Source: an uncultured Bifidobacterium sp.
GTDB lineage: Bacteria; Actinomycetota; Actinomycetes; Actinomycetales; Bifidobacteriaceae
Direction of reading: 5' to 3'
NCBI GenBank assembly: GCA_937874315.1
Contig: CALNAE010000009.1
Location: forward strand, 1-10,791
Length of the DNA: 10,791 nucleotides
Part shown: positions 1-6,225 of the stretch, piece by piece
How positions within the stretch are numbered: the stretch's first letter is position 1
Layout: every line of letters starts with the position of its first letter
Made by a program: the position numbers and the translations under genes
The notes under the pieces: model-generated
Seen by the model: the letters and a program-made list of their open reading frames with translations, nothing else
What the model was told of the DNA's origin: nothing
Database searches by the model: none

Positions 1-2
1 CG

Positions 3-611
3 CTCGACGAGCTCAAGGCCGATATTCGCAAGGCCAGCGAGCATGACGCCGAAGGCCGTCAGGCAACCGAGGCCCGGGATGCGTTCATCGCCAAGCTTGA
101 AGAGGGCGCGGATATCCCGGTGCCCAAGGGCGTGAAGGCCGATGCCATCGCCGAGCATCTCAAGAACCTCGGCACTGACGACAAGAAGGCCACCGACGAG
201 CAGAAGAAGGAAGCGGAGGACGGTGCCGTCAAGGAACTGCGCGATCAGATGGTGCTCGACACGCTTGCCGAGCAGATGAACGTGCAGGTTTCTCAGGCCG
301 ATGTCACCAATTTCCTGACGTCCATCGCCCAGCAATACGGCATGGATCCCAGCCAGTTCGTCAACGCCATCGTCAATAACGGACAGCTTGGTTCGGCAGT
401 ACAGGAGGTCGGACGTTCCAAGGGTCTGCTTGCCGGTATGCGTGTCGTGACCTTCAAGAGCGGTGAGGACGTGCTTGATCTCTCCGAATTCTTGGGAGAG
501 GCGGTCGAGGATGAGGAATCCGAGAGCGTCGAGGCTGCTTCCGCCGCGGCAGCGGTGGCCGACGAGGCCTCCAAGGACAGCGGCGAGGCCGCGACTGACG
601 AAGCCGAGTGA
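3..611 (+). CDS. tig: Trigger factor, C-terminal part (5' end outside window)
   Basis: This is the last 202 codons of a gene that enters from the left and stops at TGA 609-611. Trigger factor is the ribosome-bound chaperone and peptidyl-prolyl isomerase that shields nascent chains in the cytosol. The visible part is the helical C-terminal substrate-cradling domain, recognisable from stretches such as LRDQMVLDTLAEQMNVQVSQ and a QYGMDPSQF segment. The last ~35 residues are an Ala/Glu/Asp/Ser-rich acidic tail with no hydrophobic core, probably disordered; bacterial trigger factors vary in such tails and actinobacterial ones often have one. The ribosome-binding and PPIase domains lie outside the window. 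Being next to clpP and clpX is the classic order for this gene. A GTG at 120 is internal, because the frame is open back to the window edge. Confidence 0.93.
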   Translation, partial: LDELKADIRKASEHDAEGRQATEARDAFIAKLEEGADIPVPKGVKADAIAEHLKNLGTDDKKATDEQKKEAEDGAVKELRDQMVLDTLAEQMNVQVSQADVTNFLTSIAQQYGMDPSQFVNAIVNNGQLGSAVQEVGRSKGLLAGMRVVTFKSGEDVLDLSEFLGEAVEDEESESVEAASAAAAVADEASKDSGEAATDEAE

Positions 612-711
612 TTTGCCGTGTGTCGCGGACACGCCGGCCGCGCGTCATTTCTCCGTCGGCGCGAAGCCGTGAGCGAATATACGCGACGGTATATCTGAAA
701 CGGTGAATGAA

Positions 712-744
712 ACGGGACCCGAGGTCTTTGACCTCGGGTCCCGT
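712..744 (+). terminator. Hairpin terminator downstream of tig
   Basis: A perfect 15-bp stem, 712-726 paired with 730-744, closes on a 3-nt TTT loop about 100 bp after the tig stop. The stem is GC-rich (arm contains GGGACCCGAGG). No clean U-run follows; the next bases are GTATTATAAAG. It is therefore a strong hairpin with a poor tail, read here as the tig transcription end by its position and stability. Confidence 0.75.
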
Positions 745-754
745 GTATTATAAA
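728..754 (+). promoter_or_regulatory. Possible promoter for the ClC gene, overlapping the tig terminator
   Basis: TTGACC at 728-733 (-35-like, 5/6 match to TTGACA) and TATAAA at 749-754 (-10-like) are separated by 15 bp, which is shorter than the usual 16-18. The -35-like box sits in the loop and descending arm of the tig hairpin. Transcription would start near 761 and leave a leader of about 50 nt before the ATG at 812. This is inference from sequence match only. Confidence 0.35.
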
Positions 755-811
755 GCGGCTTATGGCGCGCACAGTGGCGAAGTCGATGGACTGTACTGAT
801 AGAGGTGAACG

Positions 812-2158
812 ATGAACGTGACGCGAGATACACGGCGGCTGGGTTCGATGGTGTTGGCCGTGCTGGTGCTCGGCGTTGTCATCGGCGTCGCGTCCGGCCT
901 GCTGGCGGTGCTGCTGCTCGGCATTGAACGGGTTGCGTTTGGCTATGCCGAGACGGATATGATTCCCGGTCCGTTCCATGTCGCGCCGTGGCGACGAGTG
1001 CTGTCCGTGGTGCTCGGCGCGGCGGTCGCGGCGGTGATCTGGTGGCTGCTGCGTACCCGCAGCACGCCGGTGCCATCGGTGACCAAGGCGGTGAATGGGG
1101 AACGAATGCCCTGGTGGCAGACCACGGTGCACGTGCTGTTGCAGATTTTTATCGTGGGCACCGGCTCCTCGATCGGCAGGGAGGTGGCGCCGCGCGAATT
1201 CGGCGCCATGATCGGCCAGTACTATACGCGGGTGATGCATCTGGCGGACGTAGATCGTCGAATGATCGTCGCGGTCTGCGCGGGTGCCGGTCTCGCGGGT
1301 GTCTACGACGCGCCGTTGGCGGGACTGTTCTTCGCTGTGGAGCTGCTGTTGGTCGACGTGACGATCGAGAAGGTGGCCATCGCCTTCGGCACGTCGGCGA
1401 TATCGGCGTATATCGCCTCCCAGATCAGGGGATCGCAGGTGTTCTATCAATTGCCGGGATTGCAAAGCCACGTCACGCCAAGCCTTATGGTGTTCGCCCT
1501 GGTGATCGGTGGGTTGTGCGGCGTGGCAGGTGCCGCCTTCCGCAAGGGATCCCAGTGGGCGCAATCCGGTCCGCGTGACGACGCCCGGTTGTTGTGGCGG
1601 ATGCCGCTCGCCGCGCTGGTGACGGGACTCGTCGCAACGGCGTTGCCTCAGGTGATGGGCAATGGTAGGGCGGCCGGGCAACTGTCCTTCGACACGTCCT
1701 TGATCACAGGACTTTTGCCCGGACTGACCGGTTTAATCGACGGTCGCACTGCCACAGCCGGCTCCTCGTCGTCGATGTGGGTGTTGCTCGCCGTTCTGAC
1801 GTTGACATTAGGCGCCAAGGTTCTGACCACCTTGATGACCATCCGATCCGGGGCCTCGGGCGGAGTGCTGCAGCCCGGTATCTCTCTTGGAGCCACTCTG
1901 GGCGCGATTGTGGGCGTCGTCTGGGTGATGGTGTTTCCCGCGGATTCGCTCAGCGCCTGTGCGTTGATCGGGGCTGCCGCATTGCTCACGGCGTCGCAGC
2001 AGGCACCGCTGATGGCGATGTGTCTGGTGATGGAGCTGTGCGCGGCGCCCATTCATTTCGTGGTGCCGGTTGGCGCAGCCGTGGCGGTGGCAGCGCTGGT
2101 GTCGTCCCGATTGCTGCGCGGCTCGGCCGCGAGGCTTTCACGCAGTGAGCGCAAATAA
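812..2158 (+). CDS. ClC-family (voltage-gated chloride channel type) membrane protein, variant motifs
   Basis: A 448-residue, strongly hydrophobic protein with about ten membrane segments, the right size for a prokaryotic ClC without CBS domains. The start ATG has AGAGGTG four bases upstream. ClC landmarks are present: GRE(V)AP at 122-127, with E124 as the gating-glutamate equivalent; AGLAGVYDAPLAGLFFAVE at 159-177; and SGGVLQPG at 349-356. Several key positions differ from E. coli ClC. The usual GSGIP selectivity motif seems to be replaced by a STPVPS stretch (84-89). The residue matching the proton glutamate E203 is L178, and the Phe of GxFxP is L353. Loss of the proton glutamate is typical of passive channels, but the ion carried cannot be read from sequence. 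The gene lies between tig and clpP1 with its own leader. The stop is 58 bp before clpP1, so it may be co-transcribed with it. Confidence 0.88.
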   Translation: MNVTRDTRRLGSMVLAVLVLGVVIGVASGLLAVLLLGIERVAFGYAETDMIPGPFHVAPWRRVLSVVLGAAVAAVIWWLLRTRSTPVPSVTKAVNGERMPWWQTTVHVLLQIFIVGTGSSIGREVAPREFGAMIGQYYTRVMHLADVDRRMIVAVCAGAGLAGVYDAPLAGLFFAVELLLVDVTIEKVAIAFGTSAISAYIASQIRGSQVFYQLPGLQSHVTPSLMVFALVIGGLCGVAGAAFRKGSQWAQSGPRDDARLLWRMPLAALVTGLVATALPQVMGNGRAAGQLSFDTSLITGLLPGLTGLIDGRTATAGSSSSMWVLLAVLTLTLGAKVLTTLMTIRSGASGGVLQPGISLGATLGAIVGVVWVMVFPADSLSACALIGAAALLTASQQAPLMAMCLVMELCAAPIHFVVPVGAAVAVAALVSSRLLRGSAARLSRSERK

Positions 2159-2208
2159 TGCGCGCCGTCGTTTCGACGCGGTATTGTTCTAACCGTATAT
2201 GAAACGAT

Positions 2209-2214
2209 AAGGAG
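2209..2214 (+). promoter_or_regulatory. Shine-Dalgarno of clpP1, start-site ambiguity
   Basis: AAGGAG lies only 2 nt before ATG 2217 but 5 nt before the in-frame GTG at 2220, so the GTG has better spacing. Using it would shorten ClpP1 by one residue (208 aa). Confidence 0.6.
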
Positions 2215-2216
2215 AC

Positions 2217-2846
2217 ATGGTGACGGATTTTCTGACATCTTCACCCAGCATGGACGAGGGCGGCCAGCCCTCGCTTACCGACCCGATTTTCAACAGGCTG
2301 CTCAAGGACCGTATCATTTGGCTCGGTTCGGAGGTCAAGGATGATAATGCCAATGTCATCTGCGCTCAGATGCTCATGTTGGCTGCCGAGGACCCTAAGA
2401 AGGACATCTGGCTGTATATCAATTCGCCGGGTGGATCCATCACGGCGGGCATGGCCATCTACGATACGATGCAGCTGATCGAACCGGACGTCGCCACTGT
2501 GGCCGTAGGCATGGCGGCATCGATGGGGCAGTTCCTGCTCAGTTCCGGGACCAAGGGCAAGCGTTTCGTCACTTCGCATGCGCGGGTGCTGATGCACCAG
2601 CCGTCTGGCGGAGTCGGCGGCACTGCCACCGATGTTCGCATCAACGCGGAACTCATCATGGACATGAAGAAGACGCTTTCCGAGTTGACGGCCGAGCAGA
2701 CGGGCCACAGCATCGAGGAGATCTACCGGGACAATGAGTACGATCACTGGTACACCGCTCAGCAGGCGTTGGAGTATGGATTCGTCGACAAGATCGTGAC
2801 CACGCCCGGTACGATGAAGACGCAGGATCAAGGACAGGGGGAGTGA
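2217..2846 (+). CDS. clpP1: ATP-dependent Clp protease proteolytic subunit 1
   Basis: Serine peptidase of family S14 that forms the proteolytic chamber for ClpX or ClpC in the cytosol. At 209 residues it is of normal length. The core fold is visible from DRIIWLG (31-37), and YINSPGGSITAGMAIYDTM (67-85) is the conserved substrate-binding and oxyanion region. The catalytic triad is S102 (GMAASMG), H127 (LMHQPSGG) and D176 (EYDHW). All three are intact, so the subunit should be active rather than structural. The pre-core N-terminus is short (about 30 residues) compared with ClpP2. clpP2 begins at the stop codon: its possible GTG (2843) overlaps TGA 2844-2846, which implies coupled translation. 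In actinobacteria ClpP1 and ClpP2 form a mixed tetradecamer. Alternative start: GTG 2220. Confidence 0.96.
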   Translation: MVTDFLTSSPSMDEGGQPSLTDPIFNRLLKDRIIWLGSEVKDDNANVICAQMLMLAAEDPKKDIWLYINSPGGSITAGMAIYDTMQLIEPDVATVAVGMAASMGQFLLSSGTKGKRFVTSHARVLMHQPSGGVGGTATDVRINAELIMDMKKTLSELTAEQTGHSIEEIYRDNEYDHWYTAQQALEYGFVDKIVTTPGTMKTQDQGQGE

Positions 2847-2990
2847 GCATGGCGAGCGAAGAAGCAAGGTTTGTCGCGCGGGCCAATCGTTTGGCCGGGC
2901 CCCGAGGCGTGGTGGGCATCGAAGTGCAGAACCGGTATGTGTTGCCGCAGTTCAGCGAGAAGACGCCGTATGGCATGAAGACGCAGGATC
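2814..2990 (+). repeat. 16-nt direct repeat shared by the clpP1 end and the clpP2 start
   Basis: ATGAAGACGCAGGATC occurs at 2814-2829 (clpP1 3' end) and 2975-2990 (clpP2 5' part), 161 bp apart. In both genes it is in the same codon phase and encodes MKTQD. Confidence 0.6.
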
Positions 2991-3520
2991 CGTACACCAA
3001 GCTGTTCGAGGATCGCATCATCTTCATGGGCGTCCAAGTTGACGACACGTCTTCGGACGATATCATGGCTCAGCTGTTGGTGCTGGAAAGCCAGGATCCG
3101 AACCGGGACGTGATGATGTACATCAACTCCCCGGGCGGTTCAATGACGGCCATGACTGCCATCTATGACACGATGCAGTACATCCAACCCGACGTGCAGA
3201 CCGTGTGCCTCGGGCAGGCGGCCTCGGCCGCCGCGGTCTTGTTGGCGGCCGGCACCAAGGGCAAGCGCATGATTCTGCCGAACGCCCGGGTGCTCATCCA
3301 CCAGCCTGCGATCGATCAGGGCTTTGGCAAGGCCACGGAGATCGAGATCCAGGCCAAGGAGATGCTGCGCATGCGCTCCTGGCTCGAGGACACGCTGGCC
3401 AAGCACACTGGCCAGGATGTCGCGAAGATCCGCAAGGACATCGAGGTCGACACTTTCCTGACGGCTTCGGAGGCCAAGGAATACGGGATGGTCGACGCGG
3501 TGCTCGAACACCGTGGGTAG
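2849..3520 (+). CDS. clpP2: ATP-dependent Clp protease proteolytic subunit 2
   Basis: Second S14 Clp peptidase subunit, partner of ClpP1. Numbering here uses ATG 2849 (223 aa), chosen because the GGGGG of the purine run at 2836-2843 lies 7 nt upstream; GTG 2843 is also in frame but only about 1 nt from that run. The triad is S126 (GQAASAA), H151 (LIHQPA) and D201 (EVDTF), with YINSPGGSMTAMTAIYDTM as the binding region. About 55 residues precede the core motif LFEDRIIFMG, so a propeptide that is removed on assembly is likely, as in other actinobacterial ClpP2 proteins. The codons for MKTQD near residue 43 repeat 16 nt found at the clpP1 3' end. The gene follows clpP1 without a gap. clpX follows after 107 bp. 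Confidence 0.96.
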   Translation: MASEEARFVARANRLAGPRGVVGIEVQNRYVLPQFSEKTPYGMKTQDPYTKLFEDRIIFMGVQVDDTSSDDIMAQLLVLESQDPNRDVMMYINSPGGSMTAMTAIYDTMQYIQPDVQTVCLGQAASAAAVLLAAGTKGKRMILPNARVLIHQPAIDQGFGKATEIEIQAKEMLRMRSWLEDTLAKHTGQDVAKIRKDIEVDTFLTASEAKEYGMVDAVLEHRG

Positions 3521-3561
3521 GACTCGAACCCTCATCTGATTGGTGGCAATATCTCCACAAC

Positions 3562-3597
3562 ACGATACCTCTGGCACGCGGATGCCGGGGGTATCGT
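3562..3597 (+). other. 14-bp intercistronic hairpin between clpP2 and clpX
   Basis: ACGATACCTCTGGC (3562-3575) pairs with GCCGGGGGTATCGT (3584-3597) over all 14 positions, two of them G-U wobbles, around an 8-nt loop. No U-tract follows. It sits 41 nt after the clpP2 stop and 30 nt before clpX. It could act as an attenuator, a weak terminator or an mRNA processing or stability element that separates clpX dosage from clpP1P2. Confidence 0.6.
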
Positions 3598-3627
3598 CGT
3601 AAGGGCACCGACTGCAAGGAGTGTGGC

Positions 3628-4956
3628 ATGGGACATGTGATCAGCTACAACGAGGACGCGCCTCGCTGCACGTTCTGCGGCAAGAGCGAGCATCAGGTGC
3701 GCAAGCTTGTCACCGGTCCGAGCGCCGCGATATGCGATGAATGCATCGCCCTATGCGTTGACATCATCTCGCAGGAGCGTCGCGAGGATGCCAAGGCCAA
3801 TGTGATCGATCTGCCGACGCCGATGGATATCAGCAGCTATCTGGACGCCTACGTCATCGGGCAGCGTGCCGCGAAGCACACGTTGGCCGTCGCGGTGTAC
3901 AACCATTACAAGCGGGTCAACATCGAGTTGCACGAATCCGCCGATCAACTGTCAGACAAGACGACCGCTGTCGACGGTGTGACCCCTCGGGATTGGCGAG
4001 ACGTTACGGTCGCCAAATCGAATATTCTGCTGATGGGACCCACCGGGGTTGGTAAAACCTATCTGGCTCAGACCCTTGCCGGCATCATGCACGTCCCGTT
4101 CGTCATCACCGATGCGACGACGCTGACGGAGGCCGGTTATGTCGGCGATGACGTGGAGACGGTCTTGCAGCGTCTCCTTCAGGCCGCCGACGGCGACGTC
4201 AGCCGCGCACAGCGCGGGATCGTCTACATCGACGAAATCGATAAGATCGCCAGAAAAAGCGGTGAGAACACCTCCATTACGCGAGACGTCAGCGGTGAGG
4301 GGGTGCAGCAGGCACTGCTTAAGATCGTAGAGGGCACCATCGCCTCGGTCCCGCTGGAGGGCACGCGCAAGCATCGCGACCAGGAGACCGTGCAGATGGA
4401 CACACGGGGGATCCTATTCATCTGCGGCGGTGCCTTCGTCGGTCTCAGCGACATCATCGAGCGTCGCATCGGTACCCATGAGAGTGGATTCGGGGCCTCA
4501 TGGCACGATCATCGGGTGACGGCGCATGAACTGCTCGAACAGGTGAGCGCCGATGATCTGGCCGAGTTCGGGCTGTTACCCGAGTTTATCGGCAGGCTCC
4601 CGATCATCAGCGTTCTAGATGAACTGGATCAGCGTGATCTGGCGGATATCCTGGTCAAACCGGCAAACGCATTGACCAAGCAGTATCGCAAGCTGTTCGC
4701 CGCCGATGACGTCGATCTGGTGTTCACGGCCGCCGCGATCGATGCCATGGCGTCCAAGGCGATTCGGCAACGCACCGGCGCCCGCGGCCTGCGTTCGATC
4801 ATCGAGAAGACGTTGGAACAGACCATGTTCGAACTGCCGCAGCATCGCACCGTACGCCAGGTGGTGGTCGATGCCGACGCCGTGGCGGGCACCGCCGCTC
4901 CTGTGATGGTGGAAGCCGACAAGATCGGGATTCGCGAGCGTCGCAGGGTGGCCTAG
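3628..4956 (+). CDS. clpX: ATP-dependent Clp protease ATP-binding subunit ClpX
   Basis: AAA+ unfoldase that recognises tagged substrates and threads them into ClpP. The start ATG 3628 has AAGGAG at 3616-3621, 6 nt upstream, and gives 442 residues, close to the family norm. The N-terminal zinc domain has C14, C17, C36 and C39. Other motifs are Walker A GPTGVGKT (137-144), pore loop 1 GYVGDD (170-175), Walker B IVYIDEID (198-205), RKH loop (247-249), LPEFIGRLP (317-325, arginine finger) and sensor-2 TGARGLRS (383-390). Residues ~102-128 form a longer insertion before Walker A than in E. coli. The ClpP-docking loop, normally [IL]GF, reads SGF at 286-288. The frame is open further upstream (from 3205) only as an overlap of clpP2. 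Downstream it converges with the minus-strand regulator over 139 bp with no clear terminator. Confidence 0.96.
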   Translation: MGHVISYNEDAPRCTFCGKSEHQVRKLVTGPSAAICDECIALCVDIISQERREDAKANVIDLPTPMDISSYLDAYVIGQRAAKHTLAVAVYNHYKRVNIELHESADQLSDKTTAVDGVTPRDWRDVTVAKSNILLMGPTGVGKTYLAQTLAGIMHVPFVITDATTLTEAGYVGDDVETVLQRLLQAADGDVSRAQRGIVYIDEIDKIARKSGENTSITRDVSGEGVQQALLKIVEGTIASVPLEGTRKHRDQETVQMDTRGILFICGGAFVGLSDIIERRIGTHESGFGASWHDHRVTAHELLEQVSADDLAEFGLLPEFIGRLPIISVLDELDQRDLADILVKPANALTKQYRKLFAADDVDLVFTAAAIDAMASKAIRQRTGARGLRSIIEKTLEQTMFELPQHRTVRQVVVDADAVAGTAAPVMVEADKIGIRERRRVA

Positions 4957-5095
4957 AACGGTGAGACGGGTGACGATGCATGCGGGCGGTATATACCCGT
5001 CACGTGGCGTCACGCGTTCTTCACGCCGTCGCCAAGCCAGACGGTCCGTGGGTTCGTTGGGATTCGCGTCAATCGGCGAGGACCGGTCAACGCTT

Positions 5096-5710
5096 CTATT
5101 GCTCGTCGGTTTTGGGCTCATCCGGTAGGCAGGACCACACGTAGACGGCGTTCACCGGGTAATCCTCGGGTTTACGATTCTCTCCGAGATGCTCGTAGCG
5201 ATGCCAGATCTCACGAACCTCGCGTTGAACGTCGAATGCCTCGTCGCGGGTCAGGATCAGCGTGCCGATCGACAACAGGGTGTATTCATCGGGTTCGAGC
5301 CATCCGCGTTGCCTCGCCTCGATGCGTTGCTGCAGCATGCGGTCGATACGTCTGCGCAGCGGTGCCAGCATGGCATCCATGAAGCGCATGCGTATCTGCG
5401 AACGTGGTTCGGCGCTGACGGTGATGCGATAGTGCTTGGCGCTGGGGATCCAAGGGCATTCACGCGCGTCGCGCATGGCCGCGGTTTTGTGCACGATGCC
5501 GACTTTGCCCAGTTCTCGCAGGTGATAGCTCATCACGCTGGGGGAGACCCCGACCACTCTGGCGATCTGCGTGGCGGTACGAGGCTCCTGCCGCTCAAAC
5601 AGCTCTTCCAAGGCCGCATAACGGATCGGGTTCGAGATGATTCTCACGCTGCGCGAGTCCGTTACTTCGAAGGTCTCCGGCAACTGTTGTATTGATGTAT
5701 TGCTATCCAC
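5096..5710 (-). CDS. ArsR-like winged-helix transcriptional regulator
   Basis: A predicted DNA-binding regulator of 204 residues. The winged helix-turn-helix covers about residues 15-100. It opens with RIISNPIRYAALEELF, the typical ArsR/HTH_20 first helix, and the recognition helix is around SPSVMSYHLRELGKVGIV (56-73). The remaining ~100 residues are charged and helical (MLAPLRRRIDRMLQQRIEARQ), probably for dimerisation or ligand sensing; no metal-binding Cys cluster is seen (only two isolated Cys). Start choice: on the minus strand AAAGGA (5725-5720) lies 9 nt before GTG 5710 but directly abuts ATG 5719 (207 aa), so GTG is preferred; a GTG at 5779 (227 aa) has no well-placed site. It is transcribed away from the opp genes across a long intergenic region, which suggests that it controls them and itself, possibly in response to peptide or nitrogen supply. 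The ligand is unknown. Confidence 0.82.
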   Translation of the reverse strand: MDSNTSIQQLPETFEVTDSRSVRIISNPIRYAALEELFERQEPRTATQIARVVGVSPSVMSYHLRELGKVGIVHKTAAMRDARECPWIPSAKHYRITVSAEPRSQIRMRFMDAMLAPLRRRIDRMLQQRIEARQRGWLEPDEYTLLSIGTLILTRDEAFDVQREVREIWHRYEHLGENRKPEDYPVNAVYVWSCLPDEPKTDEQ

Positions 5711-5719
5711 GAATCCCAT

Positions 5720-5725
5720 TCCTTT
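5720..5725 (-). promoter_or_regulatory. Shine-Dalgarno deciding the regulator start
   Basis: AAAGGA on the minus strand abuts ATG 5719 with no spacer but is 9 nt from GTG 5710. This favours the GTG start for the winged-helix regulator. Confidence 0.5.
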
Positions 5726-5895
5726 GCGATGCTCCGACGTGTGATTCCTAACGATAATCGCGGCGATCCGCCGGTACACGACATCGACACGTCTCCTCGA
5801 CCATACTGGACCATGAACGGGTAACCATGGACGAATGGGTCGAATTATGAAAGAAATCTGAAGTTTTTCCGGTATTATGTTTCGAGTATGTAAAT

Positions 5896-5929
5896 AATAT
5901 GAAATATTTTCTATCTAGATATTCATATT
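5896..5929. repeat. AT-rich inverted repeat
   Basis: AATATGAAATAT (5896-5907) pairs with ATATTCATATT (5919-5929), with one bulged A, around an 11-nt centre. It sits in the AT-rich core between the divergent genes and could be an operator or bent DNA. Chance is not excluded given the base composition. Confidence 0.35.
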
Positions 5930-6153
5930 TCAATAGGCAGAATTGATTATATCCTTTCAGTTATCAAAGAAATGAATATTTTTCATGATATACCGATGTG
6001 GAGAAATTGAGAGAGACACGTGAAATCGCTGGAAAATCAACGTTTTACTCATTCGACCGAAAAGTGTCGTCAACGCTGAAAACGAGCCACGAAATATCTG
6101 CGGAACGGTGCATCTCCTACAATTCCTAACAACCGATGGAGAAACGTTGATAT

Positions 6154-6189
6154 CGCATGCATGTCATGCGGATGTCATCTTGGCATGCC
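6154..6189. promoter_or_regulatory. GCATG-rich palindromic cluster, candidate operator
   Basis: CGCATG-N5-CATGCG (6154-6170) is a perfect interrupted palindrome. ATGTCAT occurs twice 11 bp apart (6161-6167 and 6172-6178), and GGCATGCC (6182-6189) is a perfect 8-bp palindrome. Three symmetric elements within 36 bp, about 40 bp before the first opp reading frame, suit a repressor or activator binding site. In RNA the first would form a 6-bp hairpin in the leader. Confidence 0.35.
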
Positions 6190-6213
6190 GGATCAATGGC
6201 ACTCCATCAGTAA

Positions 6214-6219
6214 AAGGAG
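6214..6219 (+). promoter_or_regulatory. Shine-Dalgarno of the oppB leader ORF
   Basis: AAGGAG lies 6 nt before GTG 6226. It is a strong, ideally spaced site that serves no other reading frame, which is the main argument that the mini-ORF is translated. Confidence 0.6.
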
Positions 6220-6225
6220 CCGGAA

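Larger units (their letters stand above)
5726..6225. promoter_or_regulatory. Divergent intergenic region between regulator and opp operon
   Basis: About 500 bp with no convincing gene on either strand. Roughly 5845-6000 is markedly AT-richer than the flanking genes. Sites seen: a nested inverted repeat TCGACCAT (5797-5804) / ATGGGTCGA (5835-5843) near the regulator; an AT-rich inverted repeat at 5896-5929; ATGAA-N5-TTCAT at 5972-5986; a possible -10 TACAAT at 6118-6123 with no good -35; TTGATA at 6147-6152; and a GCATG-rich cluster at 6154-6189. It presumably carries the promoters of both genes and the operator of the regulator. No promoter could be assigned with confidence on either strand. 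Confidence 0.5.

Noticed and set aside
677..694. An ATATAC-N6-GTATAT inverted repeat after tig.
   Set aside because: Six-base AT-rich arms are likely by chance, and there is no clear promoter for it to control.
293..1681. A 462-codon minus-strand open frame.
   Set aside because: It lies antisense to tig and the ClC gene. The translation is Arg/His/Gln-rich with no domain, as expected for a shadow frame in GC-rich DNA.
2163..2180. A small hairpin (CGTCG-TTT-CGACG) between the ClC gene and clpP1.
   Set aside because: It has only 5 to 7 pairs with a bulge and no U-tract. It is too weak to call a terminator or operator.
3515..3536. A tRNA T-arm-like string on the minus strand (GGGTTCGAGTCC) at the clpP2 end.
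   Set aside because: The flanking T-stem has a mismatch and a wobble, and no D-arm, anticodon arm or matching acceptor stem is found in the next ~80 nt. Part of it is clpP2 coding sequence.
4957..5095. A terminator in the convergent gap between clpX and the regulator.
   Set aside because: GACGGGT/ACCCGTC (4965-4971/4995-5001) has a 23-nt loop, TGGCGT/ACGCCG has a 12-nt loop, and neither has a U-tract. GGTATATACC (4988-4997) is only a short palindrome.
5667..5793. A possible short upstream frame for the regulator (minus strand, GAGGAG followed by GTG or ATG near 5792-5786, about 40 codons).
   Set aside because: It overlaps the regulator gene in another frame. Only the ribosome-site match supports it.
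5748..5933. A 61-codon minus-strand frame in the divergent gap.
   Set aside because: It has no Shine-Dalgarno, odd composition from AT-rich DNA, and overlaps likely promoter DNA of the regulator.
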